From contig CANMCX010000002.1 of NCBI GenBank assembly GCA_947496465.1, positions 248,001-312,000 on the forward strand: a DNA stretch of 64,000 bases. Reading direction: 5' to 3'. How positions within the stretch are numbered: the stretch's first letter is position 1; every line of letters begins with the position of its first letter. Shown here in pieces: positions 62,777 through 64,000 of this stretch. Below the pieces are notes generated by a model that saw nothing but the letters and a program-made list of their open reading frames with translations, was not told where the DNA came from and made no database searches. The stretch is from Marinifilum_A sediminis. Lineage in GTDB: Bacteria > Bacteroidota > Bacteroidia > Bacteroidales > Marinifilaceae. The position numbers and the translations under genes are program-made.

Positions 62777-64000
62777 ATGACCCTAAACAAACCCATCCTA
62801 CTCTTAGGCTGCGTTCTATTATTTCTACAAACGCTGGCTCAACAAAATAATATTCGATTTAAGCGTATTACCATTAACGAAGGTCTTTCTCTAAGTTCAG
62901 TTTACTGTATTTTTCAGGATTCTAAAGGCTTTATGTGGTTTGGAACCGAAGATGGTTTAAATCGATATGATGGTAAAAATTTCAAAATCTACAGAAGTAC
63001 TCCTGAAAATGAAAACACCATTTCACACAAATGGATAGAACAAATACATGAAGATAGTAATGGTAAATTGTGGTTCGGTTCTAGGGGCGGCTTAACCCAA
63101 TACGATCCTGTAAAAGAAAAATTCACACAATTCAGAGGTATTGGCAACAGCAAAAAACTTGTGAATGATACGATTACTACGATATTCGAATGTGAAAACA
63201 GGAAACTTTGGATTGGTACATTAAAAGGAATCAATTGTATTGATCTAGAGAATTTACAAATGTTAGAATTTAATAATTCCAAACGAATTCAAGATCGTGT
63301 AAATTGTTTTCATCAACTAGTAAATGGCAACATTCTCATCGGTTCTCAAAGTGGTCTTTACCATTTCAATTCAGCAAATAATAAATTCAAAAAAATAAAG
63401 TTTTCCGATAATGTATTAAGTGTTCAATGTATCACAAAGTTCCGTGATAATTTTCTTATCGGCAGTAATAATGGAGTTTATACTCTTGATTCGGAACTTA
63501 AAATTTTAGAACAAGCACTAGAAGATACAAACATTGAAAATATTCTGATAGACTCTTTGGCTACCATATGGATCTCAACAGATAATGCCCTACTAAGAAA
63601 AGGAGATAAGGTACTAGAATACAGTAAGGCAGTTAAATCATTTGAAGCTACTAATAGTCTCTCCATCAACACGAACAAACCTATAATTTATAGCAATTCA
63701 GGAGATATTTGGTTCGGAACATATGGGTCAGGAGTTTTTAGATTTGATGATAAAAAACATCACTATCAGAACAATTCTGCAGATCCTCAAAGCCTATCCG
63801 AGAATTCCATCAATTGTATTTATGAGGATAAAAATGGATTAATTTGGATAGGAACTTTTGGCGCTGGAATCAGTATTTACGATCCACAGGCACACAAATT
63901 CAACCTGATTAAAAATAACCCATTAAGTGAAAACAGCCTGCCTAGTAATTTTATTTGGTCGGTCTGGGAAGACAAGCAAAATAATGTATGGATAGGAACC
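62777..64000 (+). CDS. Two-component propeller sensor, N-terminal part (cut by window end)
   Basis: The frame opens at ATG 62777 and is open through 408 codons to the window edge. A signal peptide (MTLNKPILLLGCVLLFLQTLAQ) is followed by Reg_prop repeats: DSKGFMWFGTEDGLNRYDG, DSNGKLWFGSRGGLTQYDP, NRKLWIGTLKGINCID, SGDIWFGTYGSGVFRFDD and KNGLIWIGTFGAGISIYDP. This is the periplasmic beta-propeller of hybrid two-component systems, or of related histidine kinases, in Bacteroidetes. The kinase part lies outside, so which type cannot be told, nor its ligand. Confidence 0.88.
   Translation, partial: MTLNKPILLLGCVLLFLQTLAQQNNIRFKRITINEGLSLSSVYCIFQDSKGFMWFGTEDGLNRYDGKNFKIYRSTPENENTISHKWIEQIHEDSNGKLWFGSRGGLTQYDPVKEKFTQFRGIGNSKKLVNDTITTIFECENRKLWIGTLKGINCIDLENLQMLEFNNSKRIQDRVNCFHQLVNGNILIGSQSGLYHFNSANNKFKKIKFSDNVLSVQCITKFRDNFLIGSNNGVYTLDSELKILEQALEDTNIENILIDSLATIWISTDNALLRKGDKVLEYSKAVKSFEATNSLSINTNKPIIYSNSGDIWFGTYGSGVFRFDDKKHHYQNNSADPQSLSENSINCIYEDKNGLIWIGTFGAGISIYDPQAHKFNLIKNNPLSENSLPSNFIWSVWEDKQNNVWIGT

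Overview
The window looks like a chromosomal stretch of a low-GC, anaerobic or facultatively anaerobic marine-type member of the Bacteroidetes, probably Bacteroidales/Marinilabiliales; the rank is an inference. Reasons: Bacteroidetes -7 promoter boxes (TAnnTTTG) precede several genes; Shine-Dalgarno sequences are mostly absent; and there are clade-typical proteins such as a fused FakA/FakB-like protein, two-component propeller sensors, LytTR systems, HU-DUF4469 and a transglutaminase lipoprotein. I found no rRNA, tRNA, IS element, phage or CRISPR array.

Layout. 1-6.3 kb: transport and membrane genes (Bcr/CflA efflux, YihY, ThrE-like exporter, SulP). 6.4-11.0 kb: a compact minus-strand operon of a DUF134 regulator, two NifX/ORP-type proteins, two small Gly/Arg/Lys-rich DUF5320-like proteins, a DUF89 protein, two MinD-type ATPases with inserted 2x[4Fe-4S] domains and a thioesterase. 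Its content resembles the anaerobe-specific 'orange protein' (ORP) complex of Desulfovibrio, and it is the strongest candidate here for a poorly described system. 11.1-15.7 kb: an SDR, a trpB with a Trp-codon leader and alternative hairpins, arfB and a class I fumarase. 15.8-26.8 kb: a large FtsX permease, bifunctional glutathione synthase gshF, MATE, DoxX and MFS genes, an ECF sigma factor with a membrane partner, and a YkgJ-type protein.

26.8-43.2 kb: sfsA, an unassigned ATP-grasp-like protein, a tandem spondin-domain lipoprotein beside a Crp/Fnr regulator with a CRP-like site, an exported Ni-superoxide dismutase with a natural C-terminal His5 and a long AT-rich dyad upstream, a barrel/DUF3179/membrane operon, a LytTR system containing a kinase without its phospho-acceptor His, an 'ISSDYE' repeat protein, a FakA-FakB fusion beside plsY, fabG and a sirtuin.

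43.2-50.6 kb: a complete phosphate regulon, pstS-C-A-B-phoU followed by a PhoB/PhoR-like pair, with a PHO-box-like direct repeat before pstS and a hairpin between pstS and pstC. 50.7-50.9 kb: an unexplained cluster of CTCTC/GAGAG mini-hairpins. 51-64 kb: HU-like protein, aldo/keto reductase, a small hypothetical, a TPR histidine kinase, an asymmetric ABC-F ATPase, deoB, a transglutaminase lipoprotein, cutC and the start of a propeller sensor cut by the window end.

Functional assignments come from motif reading by eye. No database search was run. Starts were moved from the longest open frame where a promoter, terminator, Shine-Dalgarno or signal peptide argued for it.
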